Of a DNA stretch of 64,000 nt, positions 27,934 through 35,993 are shown in pieces. This stretch comes from Billgrantia kenyensis (GTDB taxonomy: Bacteria > Pseudomonadota > Gammaproteobacteria > Pseudomonadales > Halomonadaceae). A program made the position numbers and the translations under genes. Location of the stretch: positions 62,001 through 126,000 of the forward strand of contig NZ_JACEFT010000005.1 in NCBI RefSeq assembly GCF_013697085.1, read 5' to 3'. Below the pieces are notes generated by a model. It worked only from the letters and a program-made list of their open reading frames with translations. It was not told the origin of the DNA and did not search any database. How positions within the stretch are numbered: the first letter of the stretch is position 1; each line of letters opens with the position of its first letter.

Positions 27934-29296
27934 CGCGACGCGCGCTCCCTGTGACGCCGGAGGGCCCCTGTGGGCGCTGTTCGAGCTGCTCGGCCAGGGC
28001 CGCACTGGCCTGTCCCTCGACCAGACCCGCCAGATGACGGCTGCGACCGGCAAGAGCGGTGTATGCGAAGAGTAGCGGCACGGCGGTGATCAGCCCCAGC
28101 ACTGTCGTCACCAGCGCCTGGCTGATACCGCCCGCCATCAGCTGCGGGTCGCCGGTGCCGAACACGGTAATGGCCTGGAAGGTGACGATCATGCCGGTGA
28201 CGGTGCCAAGTAATCCCAGCAGCGGCGCCACCGCTGCTAGTAGCTTGACCAGCGGCTGGCCACGCTCCAGGCGCGGCAGCTCGGCCAGCACCGCTTCGTC
28301 GAGGCGCGCTTCCAGCGCTTCCGGCACGGGATCGTCGTGCAGCGCACGGAAGCGCTGCAGCACGCGGCCGAGCGGGTTGTCCTCGCGCAATTCGGAGAGG
28401 TCGCGCAATTGGCGACGCATGGCCAACGTGACCCGCAACAGGTAGGCGTACTGCAGCAGCGCGACCAGCAGGCCGAGAGCGCCGAGCCCCACCACCACGT
28501 AGCCGACTGCTCCACCCTGGTGGAAACGCTCGATCAGGCTCGGACGTTGAGCCAACGCCGAGATGACCTGCCCACGGGTAGGATCGAGCGCCAGCAAGCG
28601 CGACTCTCCGCCATGGAACGCCGCCAGGCTGGCAGCTACTTCCCGCGGCGTGCGCTCGATCACCGACAGCGTCTGGCCATCGGCGCCGCGGCGCAATAGC
28701 TCACCCTCGGTGAAGGCGGCAAAATCCCCCAGTCGCACGACGCTTCGTGACTCGAGCTCACCGCTGACCGACGCCACCGGCGCCTCGAAGCGGACCACTC
28801 GAGCGGTATCGGCGGTCAGCGCCACTAGGCGGTCGGCGAACACTTCAAGGTGCTCGAGTTCGAGCACCTCGGCATCGTCGAGCCGCGGCGGCAACGCCGC
28901 GCCCCCTACCGTCAACCAGCTATCGGCCAGGTCGTCGCGCAGCTCGCCGCTGTGGCGGGCAAGCGAGGCCAGCACGGCTTCGAGATCGTTGCCCTGCTCC
29001 TGCTGGCGGGCTTCAAGCTCGGCCTGGCGCTCACCCAGCGCCTGGGCCTCGGCCTGCAGCTCGGCGTGGAGAGCCTCCGCCTGATCGTGGGCAGCTCGCG
29101 CCTCCTCGAGGGCAGCTTCCAGAGCCCCGCGGTCATCGAGAAGCTCGGCCAGTCGCGCCCGGTCCCGGGCTTCGGCGGCTTCACGCTCGGCACGCAGGGT
29201 GGTCAGCGGCTCGGACTGAGCCATGACCGGGGCTGTCAGAAAGATGGCGATAAGCAACCCCGCCGTGAGAGAAACCCAATAGCGCAGCGCCTTCAT
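27917..29296 (-). CDS. TtpC-like ExbB-family protein with periplasmic coiled coil
   Basis: A 459-residue MotA/TolQ/ExbB protein with an extra N-terminal region. It has a signal peptide (to about residue 26, TAPVMAQ), a long Glu/Ala/Arg-rich coiled coil (about 30-105), a periplasmic domain (about 110-255), and then the three-span channel module (about 265-440) with LLGLLGTVTGMIVTF. This is the layout of TtpC, which in Vibrio is essential for TonB2 function. Two ExbB-type proteins in a row, one long and one short, are diagnostic of such operons. Its 5' end overlaps the DUF3450 gene by 4 bp. Confidence 0.88.
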   Translation of the reverse strand: MKALRYWVSLTAGLLIAIFLTAPVMAQSEPLTTLRAEREAAEARDRARLAELLDDRGALEAALEEARAAHDQAEALHAELQAEAQALGERQAELEARQQEQGNDLEAVLASLARHSGELRDDLADSWLTVGGAALPPRLDDAEVLELEHLEVFADRLVALTADTARVVRFEAPVASVSGELESRSVVRLGDFAAFTEGELLRRGADGQTLSVIERTPREVAASLAAFHGGESRLLALDPTRGQVISALAQRPSLIERFHQGGAVGYVVVGLGALGLLVALLQYAYLLRVTLAMRRQLRDLSELREDNPLGRVLQRFRALHDDPVPEALEARLDEAVLAELPRLERGQPLVKLLAAVAPLLGLLGTVTGMIVTFQAITVFGTGDPQLMAGGISQALVTTVLGLITAVPLLFAYTALAGRSRHLAGLVEGQASAALAEQLEQRPQGPSGVTGSARRDAALA

Positions 29297-30066
29297 GCGT
29301 CATCCTCCCGACTCTGTTCGACCGGCTGCGAAATTGGCAGCGTAAGCAGCTCAGGCGAACGGCGATCCCGGGCGATGCGCAGACCGTTGCGCACTTCACG
29401 ACGCTCGGCCTCTTCGAGCGGTGCCCAACTGCCGCTGTCGGCACGCCAGACTCGGCCTGCACGGCCGTCAGGCGTCAGGTAGTAGAAGCCCACGCGCCCA
29501 AGACGCAGGTAGTCCACCTCGCGGCGCGAGTCGCCCTCGCCGAGATAACCGCGCCAGGCATCGACCTCACGACCGTAATCCAGCTCGGCACGCCATGCAG
29601 AGACGATCCGCTCCCAGCGCTCGGCACTGGATAGCTCATCGCCCTGGGAGCGCAGGCTGGCGACCCGTGCCAACCGCTCTTCGCGCAGGAACGGCATGTC
29701 GCCATCGACCCACTGCTCGAGCCGCTCGATCAAGCGCTCCTTGAGCACCGGCAAGGCCTCGCGGGTTTCCGCCAGGGTATCGAGTGCCGCCTCACGGCGA
29801 TCCAGCGTCTCGACCAGGCGCTCATTGCGCGGTGCGAGTTCGGCGTTCTCCCGCGTCAGGCGGCGCTCGGCACGCTCGAGCTCGCGCAGCTCCTCGAGCA
29901 TGGCACGGGCTTCGTCATCGGCGGCGCCGATGCTCGCCTGAAGCTCGGCCTGGCTGCGCTGGGCCTCACGCGACTCCTGGTACAGCTCGGGGTCGGCGGA
30001 CGCCGAGGCGACGAGACCCAGCCAGAGAATGGCTCCCAAGAGGCATTGTTGGCGAAACGATCTCAC
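29293..30066 (-). CDS. DUF3450 periplasmic coiled-coil protein
   Basis: DUF3450 proteins regularly precede ttpC in TonB2-type operons; their role is not established. I prefer the GTG at 30066 (257 residues) because GGGAG lies 7 bp upstream, while longer in-frame starts lie in the Fur-box region. A signal peptide ends near LVASASA (about residue 24). A coiled coil (about 30-110) follows, then a domain with RLIERLEQWVDGDMPF and RRVDYLRLGRVGFYYLTPDG-type residues (seen as REVDYLRLGRVGFYYLT), typical of the family. It is the first gene of the operon, 57 bp from a Fur-like site. Confidence 0.82.
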   Translation of the reverse strand: MRSFRQQCLLGAILWLGLVASASADPELYQESREAQRSQAELQASIGAADDEARAMLEELRELERAERRLTRENAELAPRNERLVETLDRREAALDTLAETREALPVLKERLIERLEQWVDGDMPFLREERLARVASLRSQGDELSSAERWERIVSAWRAELDYGREVDAWRGYLGEGDSRREVDYLRLGRVGFYYLTPDGRAGRVWRADSGSWAPLEEAERREVRNGLRIARDRRSPELLTLPISQPVEQSREDDA

Positions 30067-30124
30067 GTATGAACTCCCAATTCCTGAAGGCCACCAAGTC
30101 GTGGTGACGCCGCTTGACGATAGC

Positions 30125-30143
30125 ATGAATGATAAGCGTTATC
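30125..30143. promoter_or_regulatory. Fur-box-like site upstream of the TonB2 operon
   Basis: The 19 bp match the Fur consensus GATAATGATAATCATTATC at 13 positions by eye. The core GATAA-GCG-TTATC is a perfect palindrome around three bases. It lies 59 bp upstream of the DUF3450 start on the minus strand, a position suited to iron-dependent repression. Confidence 0.6.
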
Positions 30144-30211
30144 GAAAGAGAAACCCACCCTGTCGCGCCGAATGGGTCACTGGTCGTTTGACGACGTCAC
30201 CGAAAACACAT

Positions 30212-30230
30212 AATAATGCTAATTCTTCTC
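30212..30230. promoter_or_regulatory. Fur-box-like site upstream of the 134-residue gene
   Basis: AATAATGCTAATTCTTCTC matches the Fur consensus at 14 of 19 positions. It lies 24 bp before the ATG at 30254, so a bound repressor would block that gene. With the site at 30125-30143 it makes both divergent units candidates for Fur control. Confidence 0.55.
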
Positions 30231-30253
30231 ATTAACATCCGTCAGGTGACGTC

Positions 30254-30658
30254 ATGAACGCAGAACGCTCTCAGCTGTACTATTCGTGCGTCTTTCTGCA
30301 TGTCTCCTTCCAGGCCATCCAGCACAAGGTGGCCATGTCCCGCACCCGAGACGACACCCCTTGCTGGCTGGATGCGCAGATGCTGCGAATGCTGCTCAGC
30401 GAGCTTAAACGCTGCCGCTGGGAAGCCTCTCCCTACAAGGAGGCGAGCCGAGCGCTGGACACTGCCGTCTACCACTGCGGCCTGCTCATGGCTCAATGCC
30501 CGGCCGGGCTCAACCGCCAACTATGCCAGCACCATCTCGACGCCATCATGACGCCCCTCAAGGAGGCGTCTGCACAGCTCTCGGGCAAGGCGGCTCGCAC
30601 CCTGGCGGGAAAGGGACCAGCGCCCGCGCAACGGCTGCGCAGCTGGTTGGGCTGGTGA
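30254..30658 (+). CDS. Unrecognised Cys-rich protein in the iron-uptake locus
   Basis: I do not recognise this 134-residue protein. It has no signal peptide or membrane span, is mainly helical and ends with the basic AQRLRSWLGW. Six cysteines (near residues 12, 37, 54, 75, 82 and 91) and several histidines (H16, H24, H74, H93 and H94) are frequent enough to allow metal or haem binding, but there is no clear CxxC motif. AGGTGA precedes the ATG by 5-6 bp and codon third positions are GC-rich like the neighbours, so it is probably real. It sits between the TonB2 operon and the receptor gene, with Fur-like sites on both sides. A role in iron metabolism is inferred from position only. Confidence 0.72.
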   Translation: MNAERSQLYYSCVFLHVSFQAIQHKVAMSRTRDDTPCWLDAQMLRMLLSELKRCRWEASPYKEASRALDTAVYHCGLLMAQCPAGLNRQLCQHHLDAIMTPLKEASAQLSGKAARTLAGKGPAPAQRLRSWLGW

Positions 30659-30712
30659 CTTGGCACCGACGCCTGACCACTCCCCCAGGTCGTAGCCAGA
30701 CGCACTCCAGAC

Positions 30713-30731
30713 GATAACGATTACCAATTGC
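30713..30731. promoter_or_regulatory. Fur-box-like site, distal, upstream of the receptor gene
   Basis: GATAACGATTACCAATTGC matches the Fur consensus at 13 of 19 positions. It lies 90 bp before the receptor ATG and is the first of at least three AT-rich near-matches before the gene. Confidence 0.45.
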
Positions 30732-30765
30732 AACAACTGTCGCAATAGGGCATCATCTCTCACGA

Positions 30766-30799
30766 GATAATCGTAATACCAATACTTCTCATTAAAATC
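30766..30799. promoter_or_regulatory. Overlapping Fur-box-like sites at the receptor promoter
   Basis: GATAATCGTAATACCAATA (30766-30784, 12 of 19) and AATACTTCTCATTAAAATC (30781-30799, 11 of 19) overlap. Together they form an AT-rich block ending 22 bp before the receptor start. Each is individually moderate; the cluster is what makes Fur binding likely. Confidence 0.5.
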
Positions 30800-30821
30800 A
30801 GAATTACTAGGGATCATCACC

Positions 30822-32954
30822 ATGCAACACCCGCGTCAAGTGCTACGTCGTACGCCTCTGGTCGCTGCCCTCGCTGCCCTCGCTGCCGCCATGGCCCTGC
30901 CAGCCCACGCCGAAGAGCTGGATACGCTGGTCATTTCTGCTAGCGGCTTCGAACAGACCATCGAATTGGCGCCTGCCAGTATTTCGGTCATCACTCGTGA
31001 ACAGCTCGAGGAGCGCAACGTCACCAACCTGGCCGACGCCGTGCGTGGTATCGAAGGTGTCAACAGCCGACCGCTGGACGCTCGCTCCGGCAAGACCGGC
31101 AACCAGACCGTCAGCCTGCGCGGCCTGCCCAGCGAATACACGCTGGTATTGATCAACGGCGTGCGCCAGAACGTCTCGGCCACGGTCGCCCCCAATGCCT
31201 TCAACGACTCCCAGTCCACCTTCATCCCGCCGATCGCCGCCATCGAGCGCATCGAAGTCATTCGCGGCCCCATGTCGACATTGTACGGTTCGGATGCCAT
31301 CGGCGGCGTGATCAACATCATCACCCGCCGCCCGGGTGACGAGTGGCGTGCTTCCGGCTCTGTGCAGACTGAGTATTTCCGTGATGCGGATTTTGGCGGC
31401 ACGACCATCACTGAGGGCTATGTCAGCGGGCCGGTCTCTCAGCATGTCGGCGTGCAGTTTTACGGTCGCCTGCTGGAACGTTCCGCGTCCAATATCGACA
31501 TCCCGGGTACCGAACCCAGCCTGACCGACAACCGCACCATGGGTCAGAATCCGAGCAAGGCCAATGTCGAGACCTTCGGCGGCGAGCTGGTATTGGCACC
31601 GGTCGATGCTCACGACATCAGTTTGCGCTTCGATACCAGTCGCCAGACGCTGGACAATCGCCAGGGTCAAGTGGGACGTCTGGAAGGCACCGGCACGACG
31701 CCGGCGGACTTCACCCGCGGCTATGGTAGAGAACTCGAGTTCTCACGCGACCAGTTCCGCCTCAGCCATCGCGGCGACTTCCTGTTCGGCCAGCTCGACA
31801 CCTCGCTGACCCGGGACATCGTCGAAACCGAGGGCCGCACCATCAATGCCGGGGCGGTACCCGATGCCGACCGCTTCGGCACCCCGCGTCAGCTCAAGCT
31901 GACCACCGATATCCTCGACACCCGACTGACCAACGTTTTCGGCGATCACCTCGTGACAGTAGGTGGTCAGTACATCGATGCCACCTTCGAGGACGGCATC
32001 CTGCCCGATGATGTGACCCGCGATCAGTACAGCCTGTTTGCCGAAAATGAGTGGCAGACAACCGAGCGCCTGGCGCTGACCGGCGGCCTGCGCTACGACA
32101 AGTACCAAGGCATCAGCGGCGAATTCACACCCCGCGCCTATGCAGTGTTCGAGGCCACCGACGAGTGGACCTTCAAGGGTGGCGTCGGTCGTGGCTTCCG
32201 CGCGCCGCTGATGGAGCAGACCTTCGACGGCGTCGTCGCCTTCGGAGATGGTGGCAGCACCCCACTCTTCGGCGACCCCGACCTCAAGCCGGAGCGCAGC
32301 ACCAACTATGAACTCTCGGCCCGCTATGACAACCGCCAGGGCTTCATGACCCAAGTCACCGTGTTCCACAACACCCTGAAGGACAAGATCGAGCGCGCCA
32401 CGGGCGCCAGTGATCGCACCAATGCCAATATCGGCGAGTCGCGCATCCAGGGTCTCGAGTTGGCAGCGGCCTACGACCTCACCCGCGATATCACCCTGTC
32501 GGGCAATTACACCTATACCGACAGCGAAGTGAGAGAGGGTGAGACAACCGCCAGCTTCATCGGCGACCCGCTGGTCAGCGTGCCGGATCACATGCTGAAT
32601 GCGCGCCTCGATTGGCAGGCCACTCCTCAGCTGAATACCTTCCTGGGCGCCGAGTATCGCAGCAGTGCCTTCCGTCCGCGCAACTTCCACGAACCACAAA
32701 ACGGTGGCAGCTCACAGGGCGCCTACGATGCACTGGGCGACTTCCACAGCACCACCATGATCAACCTGGGCGCACGCTATCGGGTCAGCGAGCACGTGTC
32801 GGTCAACGGCGTAGTCAATAACCTGCTCGACCGAGACTTCAAGGACTATCGCCCCTATGTCCGCGAAGACGATGGCAACATTGCCTATAGCAATGTCTAC
32901 AACAACCTTTATGGGCCCCGTTCGTTCGTGGTCTCACTGAACGTCGATTTCTAA
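30822..32954 (+). CDS. TonB-dependent outer-membrane receptor, catecholate-siderophore type (CirA/FepA-like)
   Basis: This 710-residue receptor imports a ferric chelate across the outer membrane using TonB energy. A signal peptide ends at ALPAHA (residue 30), followed at once by a TonB-box-like ELDTLVISA (32-40). The plug domain (about 50-165) includes SLRGLPSEYTLVLINGVRQ and IERIEVIRGPMSTLYGSDAIGGVINIITRR, both family signatures. A 22-strand barrel follows, ending in the typical aromatic YGPRSFVVSLNVDF. The plug resembles CirA/FepA/BfeA receptors; the true ligand cannot be read from sequence. The TonB2 operon next door is the likely energy source. Confidence 0.92.
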   Translation: MQHPRQVLRRTPLVAALAALAAAMALPAHAEELDTLVISASGFEQTIELAPASISVITREQLEERNVTNLADAVRGIEGVNSRPLDARSGKTGNQTVSLRGLPSEYTLVLINGVRQNVSATVAPNAFNDSQSTFIPPIAAIERIEVIRGPMSTLYGSDAIGGVINIITRRPGDEWRASGSVQTEYFRDADFGGTTITEGYVSGPVSQHVGVQFYGRLLERSASNIDIPGTEPSLTDNRTMGQNPSKANVETFGGELVLAPVDAHDISLRFDTSRQTLDNRQGQVGRLEGTGTTPADFTRGYGRELEFSRDQFRLSHRGDFLFGQLDTSLTRDIVETEGRTINAGAVPDADRFGTPRQLKLTTDILDTRLTNVFGDHLVTVGGQYIDATFEDGILPDDVTRDQYSLFAENEWQTTERLALTGGLRYDKYQGISGEFTPRAYAVFEATDEWTFKGGVGRGFRAPLMEQTFDGVVAFGDGGSTPLFGDPDLKPERSTNYELSARYDNRQGFMTQVTVFHNTLKDKIERATGASDRTNANIGESRIQGLELAAAYDLTRDITLSGNYTYTDSEVREGETTASFIGDPLVSVPDHMLNARLDWQATPQLNTFLGAEYRSSAFRPRNFHEPQNGGSSQGAYDALGDFHSTTMINLGARYRVSEHVSVNGVVNNLLDRDFKDYRPYVREDDGNIAYSNVYNNLYGPRSFVVSLNVDF

Positions 32955-32993
32955 CGCATCGCCCTTCGCGAGCTAGCTGTATCGATCCTTATT

Positions 32994-33020
32994 GAGCCGA
33001 CGTCATGCCGGCTCTTTTTT
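32994..33020 (+). terminator. Rho-independent terminator of the receptor gene
   Basis: GAGCCG (32994-32999) pairs with CGGCTC (33009-33014) and is followed by six T (33015-33020). It lies 40 bp after the receptor stop. Confidence 0.8.
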
Positions 33021-33036
33021 GTTCGTGCCTGGTGCG

Positions 33037-33064
33037 AAAAAAAACCGCAGCCCAGAGGCTGCGG
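33037..33064 (-). terminator. Rho-independent terminator of sodA
   Basis: An 8-bp perfect stem (33045-33052 with 33057-33064), 4-nt loop, is followed on the minus strand by eight T (33044-33037). It is 28 bp after the sodA stop and back to back with the receptor terminator. Confidence 0.85.
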
Positions 33065-33091
33065 CACTAACGCATGCTATTGGCTTGAGCC

Positions 33092-33703
33092 TCAGGAGGC
33101 GGCCTGCTGGTAGCGACGCTCCACGTCCTCCCAGTTGACCACGTTGAAGAACGCCTCCACATAGTCGGGGCGCTTGTTCTGGTACTTCAGATAGTAGGCG
33201 TGTTCCCACACGTCCAGGCCCAGCACGGGGATGTTGCCATGCATGTGCGGGCTGTCTTGATTGAGGGTATTTTCCACCACCAGCTTCTTCTCCGGCGTCA
33301 CACTGAGCCAGGCCCAGCCGCTACCGAAACGCCCGAGAGCCGCTTTGGTGAAGGCTTCCTTGAAGGCATCGAAACCGCCCAGTTCGCTGTCGATGGCCTG
33401 GGCCACTTTGCCTTGAGGCTTGCCACCTCCGTTGGGCGACATCATCTGCCAGAACTTGGCGTGGTTGGAGTGGCCGCCTCCATTGTTGATGACCTCTTGC
33501 CGCTTCTCTTCCGGCACACGGTCGATGCTGGCCATCAGCTCATCCACCGGCACGTCTTCCAGTCCGGTCCCCTCGAGAGCAGCATTGAGCTTGTCGACAT
33601 AGGTCTTGTGGTGACGCGAGTGGTGGATCTCCATCGTCATCGCGTCGATGTGGGGTTCCAGCGCATCGTAGGCGTAGGGAAGCTCGGGCAGTGTGTGCGG
33701 CAT
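33092..33703 (-). CDS. sodA: Superoxide dismutase, Mn type by sequence
   Basis: This cytoplasmic enzyme converts superoxide to hydrogen peroxide and oxygen. The ATG at 33703 has GGAGGAG 6 bp upstream (203 residues). The four metal ligands are visible: His in MEIHHSRHH, His in [11 protein letters not shown], and Asp and His in [11 protein letters not shown]. The second-sphere glutamine lies in [10 protein letters not shown], the Mn-type position; Fe enzymes carry it in the N-terminal half. [11 protein letters not shown] also favours the Mn class. Real metal use may differ. It is monocistronic, with a terminator after it and a perfect small inverted repeat in its leader. Confidence 0.92.
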   Translation of the reverse strand: MPHTLPELPYAYDALEPHIDAMTMEIHHSRHHKTYVDKLNAALEGTGLEDVPVDELMASIDRVPEEKRQEVINNGGGHSNHAKFWQMMSPNGGGKPQGKVAQAIDSELGGFDAFKEAFTKAALGRFGSGWAWLSVTPEKKLVVENTLNQDSPHMHGNIPVLGLDVWEHAYYLKYQNKRPDYVEAFFNVVNWEDVERRYQQAAS

Positions 33704-33733
33704 GTTTACTCCTCCATGAAATGAGTCGACCTT

Positions 33734-33748
33734 GGGGAACGATTCCCC
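33734..33748. promoter_or_regulatory. Perfect inverted repeat in the sodA leader
   Basis: GGGGAA-CGA-TTCCCC is a perfect 6-bp inverted repeat with a 3-nt centre, 31 bp upstream of the sodA ATG. It could be an operator or a small leader hairpin near the ribosome site. I cannot name a cognate regulator. Confidence 0.35.
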
Positions 33749-33840
33749 GTTACTGCATCCACCCAGCATGGCAAACAGAGTCGAATCACGCTAATAGCCA
33801 TTACGCAGCAGCCATATAGCCACTGACGATGATGCCGCAT

Positions 33841-33874
33841 AAAAGCGGAAGCCGGCCCTAGGGCCGGCTTCCGC
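33841..33874 (-). terminator. Strong terminator of etfBA (30-nt perfect palindrome)
   Basis: Positions 33845-33874 are a perfect 30-nt palindrome (GCGGAAGCCGGCCCT and its complement). On the minus strand it is followed by TTTT. It starts 17 bp after the etfA stop. The long GC stem makes this a strong intrinsic terminator. Confidence 0.8.
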
Positions 33875-33890
33875 TGGTGCACTCGCGTGC

Positions 33891-34817
33891 TTACAGCTTG
33901 CTCTCGAGCTCCGGCAGGATCTCGAACAGGTCACCCACCAGGCCATAATCCGCGACCTGGAAGATCGGCGCCTCCTCGTCCTTGTTGATGGCAACGATCA
34001 CCTTGGAGTCCTTCATGCCGGCCAGGTGCTGGATGGCACCGCTGATGCCCACGGCAATGTAGAGCTCCGGCGCGACGATCTTGCCGGTCTGCCCCACCTG
34101 CATGTCGTTGGGCACGAAGCCGGCGTCCACCGCCGCCCGCGAGGCGCCGATGGCGGCACCCAGCTTGTCGGCGATGCCGTCGAGCAGCTTGAAGTTCTCG
34201 CCGCTGCCCATGCCGCGACCACCGGAAATGACCACCTTGGCGGCGGCAAGCTCGGGACGATCGCTCTCGGCCAGTTCCTGCTTGACGAAGGTGGATTGGG
34301 CGTTGTCGGCGACGAAATCCACCGCTTCGATGGCGGCACTGCCGCCCGCGGCAACCGCATCGAAGCCGGTGCTGCGCACGGTGATCACCTTGAGGCTGTC
34401 GGCACTCTTCACCGTGGCGATGGCGTTACCGGCGTAGATCGGACGCTTGAAGGTGTCGGCATCGACCACTTCGACGATCTCGGAGATCTGGCTGACGTCC
34501 TTCAGCGCGGCGACGCGCGGCAGCACGTTCTTGCCGGTGGTGGAGGCAGCGGCCAGCACGTGGCTGTAGTCGCCGGCCAGCTCGGCCAGCAGCGCGCCCA
34601 TCGGCTCGGCCAGCTGGTGGGCGTAGACGGCGTGGTCGGCCACGCGGACCTTGGCCACGCCGTCAAGTTTGGCGGCGGCTTCGGCCACCGCACCGACGTT
34701 CTCGCCGGCGACCAGGATATCGACGTCTCCACCGATGGCCTTGGCGGCGGCAACCACGTGGGCGGTGGCGCCGACCAGAATGCCGTCGTGATGTTCGGCA
34801 AGGACCAGTACGCTCAT
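33891..34817 (-). CDS. etfA: Electron transfer flavoprotein alpha subunit
   Basis: EtfA holds the FAD of the ETF heterodimer, which carries electrons from acyl-CoA and other dehydrogenases to ETF-QO. The ATG at 34817 has AGGAG 8 bp upstream (308 residues). The N-terminal domain starts [20 protein letters not shown]. The C-terminal FAD domain has [54 protein letters not shown] and [22 protein letters not shown], all family signatures. It follows etfB by 68 bp, a gap that carries a 14-bp periodic repeat. Confidence 0.95.
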   Translation of the reverse strand: MSVLVLAEHHDGILVGATAHVVAAAKAIGGDVDILVAGENVGAVAEAAAKLDGVAKVRVADHAVYAHQLAEPMGALLAELAGDYSHVLAAASTTGKNVLPRVAALKDVSQISEIVEVVDADTFKRPIYAGNAIATVKSADSLKVITVRSTGFDAVAAGGSAAIEAVDFVADNAQSTFVKQELAESDRPELAAAKVVISGGRGMGSGENFKLLDGIADKLGAAIGASRAAVDAGFVPNDMQVGQTGKIVAPELYIAVGISGAIQHLAGMKDSKVIVAINKDEEAPIFQVADYGLVGDLFEILPELESKL

Positions 34818-34831
34818 GGATTCCACTCCTA

Positions 34832-34865
34832 TCAAAGCTCTGTCTTCAAAGAACCGTTGTCAAAG
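34832..34865. repeat. Three TCAAAG hexamers at exact 14-bp spacing in the etfB-etfA gap
   Basis: TCAAAG occurs at 34832, 34846 and 34860; a degraded copy (gCAAAa) falls at 34874. The 14-bp period could be a duplicated unit or a protein-binding array. No cognate factor is known to me. Confidence 0.5.
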
Positions 34866-34885
34866 GTCTGCTGGCAAAAGCTGCG

Positions 34886-35635
34886 TTACAGAACCTTGGC
34901 TTCGTTCTTCAGTTTGTCCACGAGCTCGTCCACGGAGCCCACCTTGATGCCGCCCTTGCGCTCGGCCGGCGATTCGACCTTGAGCAGCGTCAGCTTGCTG
35001 GCCACCTCGACGCCGAGATCGGCCGGCGACTTGACGTCCAGCGGCTTCTTCTTGGCCTTCATGATGTCGGGCAGCTTGGCGTAGCGCGGCTCGTTCAAGC
35101 GCAGGTCGGTGGTGACGATGGCCGGCAGGGTCAGCTCGACGGTCTGCAGGCCGCCATCGATCTCGCGGGTCACCTGCAGCTTGTCTCCCTCGACCGCCAC
35201 CTCGGAGGCGAAGGTGCCCTGGGGCAGGCCCGCCAGCGCGGCCAGCATCTGCCCGGTCTGGTTGTTGTCGGTATCGATCGCCTGCTTGCCGAGAATGACC
35301 AGCTGCGGCTGCTCCTCCTCCACCACCTTGGCCAGCAGCTTGGCCGCGGCCAGCGACTCGACGCGCTCCTCGGTCTCGACGTGAACGGCCCGATCGGCAC
35401 CCAGCGCCAGTGCGGTACGCAGCTGCTCCTGGGCGGCCTTGGGACCGATGGTCACGGCCACCACCTCGGTGGCGACCCCGCGCTCCTTCAGGCGCACGGC
35501 CTCTTCCACGGCGATCTCGCAGAAGGGGTTCATGGCCATCTTGACGTTGGTCAGGTCGACGTCGGAGTGATCCGCCTTGACCCGGATCTTGACGTTGTAG
35601 TCGATGACGCGTTTGACCGCGACAAGTACTTTCAT
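34886..35635 (-). CDS. etfB: Electron transfer flavoprotein beta subunit
   Basis: EtfB is the small ETF subunit; it binds AMP and carries the recognition loop for partner dehydrogenases. The 249-residue protein starts [20 protein letters not shown] and has the EtfB signature block ([31 protein letters not shown]). The variable end is [19 protein letters not shown] lies 5-7 bp before the ATG. It is the first gene of etfBA and diverges from the gene for the ETF acceptor across a 358-bp gap. The same group occurs in Pseudomonas. Confidence 0.95.
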   Translation of the reverse strand: MKVLVAVKRVIDYNVKIRVKADHSDVDLTNVKMAMNPFCEIAVEEAVRLKERGVATEVVAVTIGPKAAQEQLRTALALGADRAVHVETEERVESLAAAKLLAKVVEEEQPQLVILGKQAIDTDNNQTGQMLAALAGLPQGTFASEVAVEGDKLQVTREIDGGLQTVELTLPAIVTTDLRLNEPRYAKLPDIMKAKKKPLDVKSPADLGVEVASKLTLLKVESPAERKGGIKVGSVDELVDKLKNEAKVL

Positions 35636-35750
35636 GGTGTCCTCGCTTGGTTCGATGGGTGAACCTATTAGTTAGGGAGTCGTTGACGCTGCCCTGCGGC
35701 AGGCAAGGTCAACGCCTCCTCGGAACCGGTGGCATGCCCCTGTTCATCTA

Positions 35751-35777
35751 ATGCAAGCCGTTTCATGCAAGCGTTTG
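35751..35777. promoter_or_regulatory. Paired half-sites resembling PsrA operators, etfB side
   Basis: Two direct repeats of ATGCAAGC(C)GTTT are spaced 14 bp apart. The second extends into CAAGCGTTTG, one change from a CAAAC/GTTTG palindrome. PsrA, the fatty-acid-responsive repressor, binds (C/G)AAAC...GTTT(G/C) sites and is reported to control etf genes in Pseudomonas. They lie about 115 bp upstream of etfB. Confidence 0.35.
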
Positions 35778-35925
35778 ATAGGTGTCGCATCAAAAAACCC
35801 TGCCAATGTGCCACAGGCCTACCGGAAGCAACAATCCCTTCTTCGCTTCGCGGCGTCATGGAACATTGCCATCGTAGGGGTGTCCTGAGTCGTTTATTAT
35901 GCCTATCATGGAGAATATCGAGAAG

Positions 35926-35939
35926 CAAACGACCGTTTT
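35926..35939. promoter_or_regulatory. PsrA-like operator upstream of ETF-QO
   Basis: CAAAC-GACC-GTTTT fits the PsrA pattern (C/G)AAAC-N2-4-GTTT(G/C) except for the last base. It lies 54 bp before the ETF-QO ATG, a good repressor position. No psrA gene is in the window, so the regulator is inferred. Confidence 0.4.
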
Positions 35940-35993
35940 ATTTTCATTCGACGTTGGTGACAACGACGCCGAAGCCGAGGGAGGAGCAACTGG

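Larger units (their letters stand above)
35636..35993. other. Divergent etfB / ETF-QO intergenic region (358 bp)
   Basis: No gene was found here. It should hold promoters for etfBA (minus) and ETF-QO (plus), but I could not assign convincing -35/-10 pairs. It contains two near-identical direct repeats (ATGCAAGCCGTTT at 35751-35763 and ATGCAAGCGTTT at 35765-35776) and one well-formed CAAAC-N4-GTTT site near the ETF-QO start, annotated separately. Confidence 0.6.

Noticed and set aside
30521-30823. 100-codon minus-strand frame between the orphan gene and receptor
   Set aside because: It covers the Fur-like sites and the 3' end of the plus-strand gene, which has the better ribosome site and codon use.
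33784-33820. TAATAGCCATTA-type repeat upstream of sodA as a Fur box
   Set aside because: Best alignment to the 19-bp consensus gives only about 9 matches.
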